Assembly (NCBI RefSeq): GCF_000772105.1
Contig: NZ_CP009355.1
Coordinates: 620,001 to 684,000 of the forward strand
Reading direction: 5' to 3'
DNA from: Vibrio tubiashii ATCC 19109
GTDB lineage: Bacteria; Pseudomonadota; Gammaproteobacteria; Enterobacterales; Vibrionaceae
DNA length: 64,000 bases
Part shown: one piece after another, positions 61,661 through 64,000 of the stretch
Layout: each line of letters begins with the position of its first letter
Position numbering within the stretch: the first letter of the stretch is position 1
Program-made: the position numbers and the translations under genes
The notes under the pieces: generated by a model
Databases searched by the model: none
The model's input: the letters and a program-made list of their open reading frames with translations, nothing else
Told to the model about the DNA's origin: nothing

Positions 61661-63364
61661 TTAGGGTTTGAGAGGAAGAATATCTGTGATGGTTGCAGTA
61701 GGCGCTTTCTCAACATTGGCATGAGTATGGATAGCTTGGCTACGCCCTTGCTCCTTAGCCTGATAAAGCGCAGTATCAGCTGCTTTGACCAAATCAGTGG
61801 TGGATGCATTTAGCTCTGGGAATGTGGTCACACCGATAGAAACGCCCAGTTGTCCTAAGGAGAGACCTTTCATGTCCAAGTGCAGCTCTCTCACTGATTC
61901 GACGATAAGGTTAGCAAGTTTAAGCGCTTCTTCTTTACCGGTATCAGGACAGATAATCGCAAGCTCTTCCCCGCCCAGTCGACAAGCGACCTGATTCTCT
62001 TCGATTGAGCGATTGAGCAATCCAGACACCTCTTTTAGAACGTAATCTCCCGCATCATGACCAAAGTTATCGTTAAAGCGTTTAAAATGATCAAGGTCGA
62101 GCATGAGTAGTGATAGTTCAGCATGGTCTTGCTCTGCTTTGGACCATTCTCTGTCAAAGACTTCTTCAAAGTAGCGTCGATTGAACAAGCCTGTAAGTGG
62201 ATCTCGCATCGCTTGTGAGCGTAACTTCTCCTGCAAGCTCAAGTTAGCTAGTGCTAATCCAAGGTGCTCAGCGAGCGTAAAAGCTAATTGTTTGGTTTCT
62301 TCACTGACTTCCTGAGATTGAACCCCAAAATAAAGGTGGAACATGCCAACGGTATTACCATGTGCGGTAAGAGGGATGCATAAAGTTGTTCCGTCTTCAT
62401 CTAAGCCACTCATATGACTGCAGACTAAATTGTGATGCTTTTCATGAGATAGATGAAACTTACCTTTTCTAAGTGCCCAGCAGTCATTTGGTGCATAGAC
62501 TTTACTCGCTGGCCATTCACCACCCCAGTCCAGTTTCACTTCGAGTTGGTTACGTGACTCGCGCATGATCGACACGCTGCCATTAATGTCTCCGAGTAGC
62601 CTAGGGATGATATCCGCGACAACAACTTGCGCTTCTTTAATGCTATTACATGCTGCAAGCATATTGGCGAGTTGGTGCAATAATTCAATCTCACGCGTAC
62701 TCTTTGCAATCCGCATTTCCTGCTGTTGACGCTCATGGTTGACCACGGCAAAGATTCTTCGATGACTAAACCAAGAAGAGGCGATGAGTACGATAAAGGA
62801 AGCGGCCATTAAGGCATCGACAATTAACTCTAGGTCCAATGTCATTGCGGTAAGCGCTGTAAGTGGCATGGCGAGGCGGATGACATATTTCGTGTCATGC
62901 CCATGCTCATCGGGCGGAAGCTCTAGAGTTTTGGCAACATAGAGTAAATCTTGGTTGATAGATTCACTGTACCGCTTTGATATACCCACTCCGCCACTCA
63001 GTGCTTCAGCAATTTCTGGACGATTACTATGGTCATCCAGTGCGTTAATCTCTCGATTTGAAAGCTGCGAGTCGCCAAGTACCTTACCGCTGCTATGTAT
63101 GATGGTAAAGCGTTGTCCAAAGCGTGATTGGGATAAGTTATCGATAAAGACGTCAATCTCAGGTTGTTCCATATCATAAAGATCGAGTTTCTTTTCGTGG
63201 ATTTGATGCGCCACGTCATCAAGTAAGCCAGACATGTAGCCACTTACGATACGTTTCGTCCAGTCGGCTAGCGTAGTATGGAAAAAGTAGCCACCCACAA
63301 TCATGGAAATAGCGAGCGCTACGATGGGTAAATATTGAAATCTATGTAGAGAAGAAACTGACAT
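61661..63364 (-). CDS. Membrane GAF-GGDEF protein, diguanylate cyclase
   Basis: ATG 63364 (MSVSSLHRFQYLPIVALAIS) is chosen; the GTG extension of five residues is unlikely. The 567-residue protein has TM1 (about 10-30), a periplasmic PAS/Cache-like domain, TM2 near 180-200, a GAF-like domain (residues 230-380, GTTLCIPLTAHGNTVGMFHL) and a GGDEF domain with the GGEEL variant (CRLGGEELAI). No RxxD I-site precedes it. The catalytic Glu is present, so synthesis of c-di-GMP is likely. It is monocistronic. Confidence 0.9.
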   Translation of the reverse strand: MSVSSLHRFQYLPIVALAISMIVGGYFFHTTLADWTKRIVSGYMSGLLDDVAHQIHEKKLDLYDMEQPEIDVFIDNLSQSRFGQRFTIIHSSGKVLGDSQLSNREINALDDHSNRPEIAEALSGGVGISKRYSESINQDLLYVAKTLELPPDEHGHDTKYVIRLAMPLTALTAMTLDLELIVDALMAASFIVLIASSWFSHRRIFAVVNHERQQQEMRIAKSTREIELLHQLANMLAACNSIKEAQVVVADIIPRLLGDINGSVSIMRESRNQLEVKLDWGGEWPASKVYAPNDCWALRKGKFHLSHEKHHNLVCSHMSGLDEDGTTLCIPLTAHGNTVGMFHLYFGVQSQEVSEETKQLAFTLAEHLGLALANLSLQEKLRSQAMRDPLTGLFNRRYFEEVFDREWSKAEQDHAELSLLMLDLDHFKRFNDNFGHDAGDYVLKEVSGLLNRSIEENQVACRLGGEELAIICPDTGKEEALKLANLIVESVRELHLDMKGLSLGQLGVSIGVTTFPELNASTTDLVKAADTALYQAKEQGRSQAIHTHANVEKAPTATITDILPLKP

Positions 63365-63484
63365 TGATACCACACACAATATAAGGTTATTGATTCAATT
63401 GAATATTTTGCCTATATATCAGTTTAGCTGCATATCAAAAAAAAGTAGGAGAAGTGATGGATTTGGAAGAAAGATCAAGTTTTC

Positions 63485-63521
63485 AAATGCCCGCAGACGC
63501 AGAAAGTGTCTGCGGGCATTT
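63485..63521. terminator. 14-bp-stem terminator between GGDEF gene and yqfB
   Basis: AAATGCCCGCAGAC and GTCTGCGGGCATTT pair perfectly around a 9-base loop. It stands just after the yqfB stop and is followed on the minus strand by GAAAACTT. This is the most stable hairpin I noticed in the window. Confidence 0.8.
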
Positions 63522-63524
63522 GGT

Positions 63525-63839
63525 TTAAACTAGCTCGTAGCTAATTTCGAACAATGTGTCCGTGTTAGGGTAGATTTCTCGAATTAACTTTTTCAGCTTA
63601 GGCAGTTCAATGTACTCTTGCTGCGCATGAAACTCGTTAATATCATCAAAGTGCAGCGGTTTCACAGACAAGATTTTCACCTCACACACTTTTTCATCGG
63701 TCTCTAGGGTGAAAACTTCAACCGTGGTGCCTGGTACGTAGTGAGACTCTGATTCATCGCGAATCGTAATGGTCTTCTTACCGGAGGCGACTAACGGAGT
63801 CAGAAACTCGAAGAAGGTGATTTTTGTTGGGGCAGTCAT
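63525..63839 (-). CDS. yqfB: N4-acetylcytidine amidohydrolase YqfB (ASCH domain)
   Basis: The 104-residue protein is a single ASCH domain: ITFFEFLTPLVASGKKTITI with the conserved Lys, RDESESHYVPGTTVEVFTLE and KPLHFDDINEFHAQQE. E. coli YqfB hydrolyses N4-acetylcytidine using Lys, Thr and Glu residues in these blocks. ATG 63839 directly abuts the stop codon of the upstream gene, so the two are cotranscribed. Confidence 0.9.
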   Translation of the reverse strand: MTAPTKITFFEFLTPLVASGKKTITIRDESESHYVPGTTVEVFTLETDEKVCEVKILSVKPLHFDDINEFHAQQEYIELPKLKKLIREIYPNTDTLFEISYELV

Positions 63840-64000
63840 TTAATCTTCCTTTGGCTGACGCTTGTGCTTAGGTACATAATTCAAAATTGAAATGGGTACA
63901 GGTTTTCGTGGGGCGAATCCTTCAACTTCACGGCGTTCAATGAGATGGCCCAAGCGAGATTCGATCATGCAAAGGTTTTTGAAGTTGTCTTTGGATACGA
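63840..64000 (-). CDS. C-terminal end of a probable DEAD-box RNA helicase
   Basis: The frame closes at TAA 63840-63842 and enters from the right edge, giving about 52 C-terminal residues: ...NFKNLCMIESRLGHLIERRE, then VEGFAPRKPVPISILNYVPK and a basic tail KHKRQPKED. The pattern E-x-x-x-x-x-L-I-x-R-x-E-x-x-G-F-x-P and the basic end are typical of RhlE/SrmB-like DEAD-box helicase tails. The motor domains lie outside the window, so this is a likely, not certain, call. Confidence 0.5.
   Translation of the reverse strand, partial: VSKDNFKNLCMIESRLGHLIERREVEGFAPRKPVPISILNYVPKHKRQPKED

Overview
The window reads as a Vibrio (family Vibrionaceae) chromosome segment, probably from the second chromosome. 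The evidence is the gene content: a vxrA-vxrB-vxrC (wigKR/vbrKR) cell-wall-stress operon, a chromosomal Qnr pentapeptide protein, a MSHA-like pilin, many c-di-GMP enzymes and two RND pumps, with moderate GC and dense Vibrio-style gene packing. No rRNA, tRNA, CRISPR array, insertion sequence or phage was found. Assignment to the genus is inference from protein similarity as remembered, not from a search.

Layout. 1-8.1 kb: end of a D-glutamate N-acetyltransferase-like gene (dgcN) with its LysR regulator, the Hsp70-like yegD, a Cache-type chemoreceptor, an XRE regulator with a degenerate LexA-like tail, and a CDF transporter followed by a DUF3626 protein. 8.1-12.3 kb: soxR with a divergent MFS pump across a textbook SoxR box, an AEC carrier, msrA and qnr. 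12.3-21.9 kb (all minus strand): an envelope/metal island with a NicO transporter, DUF1007 protein, orphan ZnuA-like binding protein behind a 34-aa leader ORF and terminator, a type IV pilin-like protein, a DsbA-like oxidoreductase, a headless trimeric autotransporter with 99-bp repeats, a KdgM-like porin, a repeat-bearing lipoprotein and five small unrecognised genes. 22.3-24.6 kb: a periplasmic binding protein paired with a membrane diguanylate cyclase. 24.7-26.5 kb: YitT protein, a flavodoxin-like reductase under a second SoxR box, and a HAD hydrolase. 26.8-36.2 kb: two convergent RND efflux operons, the second headed by a TetR regulator. 36.3-45 kb: a candidate sRNA, a DUF6559-type protein, a secreted glycoside hydrolase joined to the vxrABC operon, and a Cache-GGDEF-EAL protein. 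45-50.4 kb: an EEP nuclease/phosphatase-like membrane protein, a glyoxalase-fold protein, a 48-aa membrane peptide, a Fur-box-headed fumC operon, yghU and a HAD phosphatase. 50.5-55.5 kb: secreted alpha-amylase divergent from an SgrR-type regulator, then a large lipoprotein. 55.6-64 kb: a beta-hydroxyacid dehydrogenase, katG with an OxyR site, a GST, curA and nemR with twin operators, a GAF-GGDEF protein, yqfB and the end of a probable RNA helicase.

The unifying theme is defence against redox and envelope stress. Four thiol, iron-sulfur or iron-based regulators (SoxR, OxyR, NemR, Fur) each have a recognisable site here, in front of an efflux pump, a flavoprotein, katG, curA and the iron-independent fumarase operon. 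The part that known systems explain least is the 12.3-21.9 kb island. The binding protein-diguanylate cyclase pair and the candidate sRNA at about 36.4 kb are further places to look.
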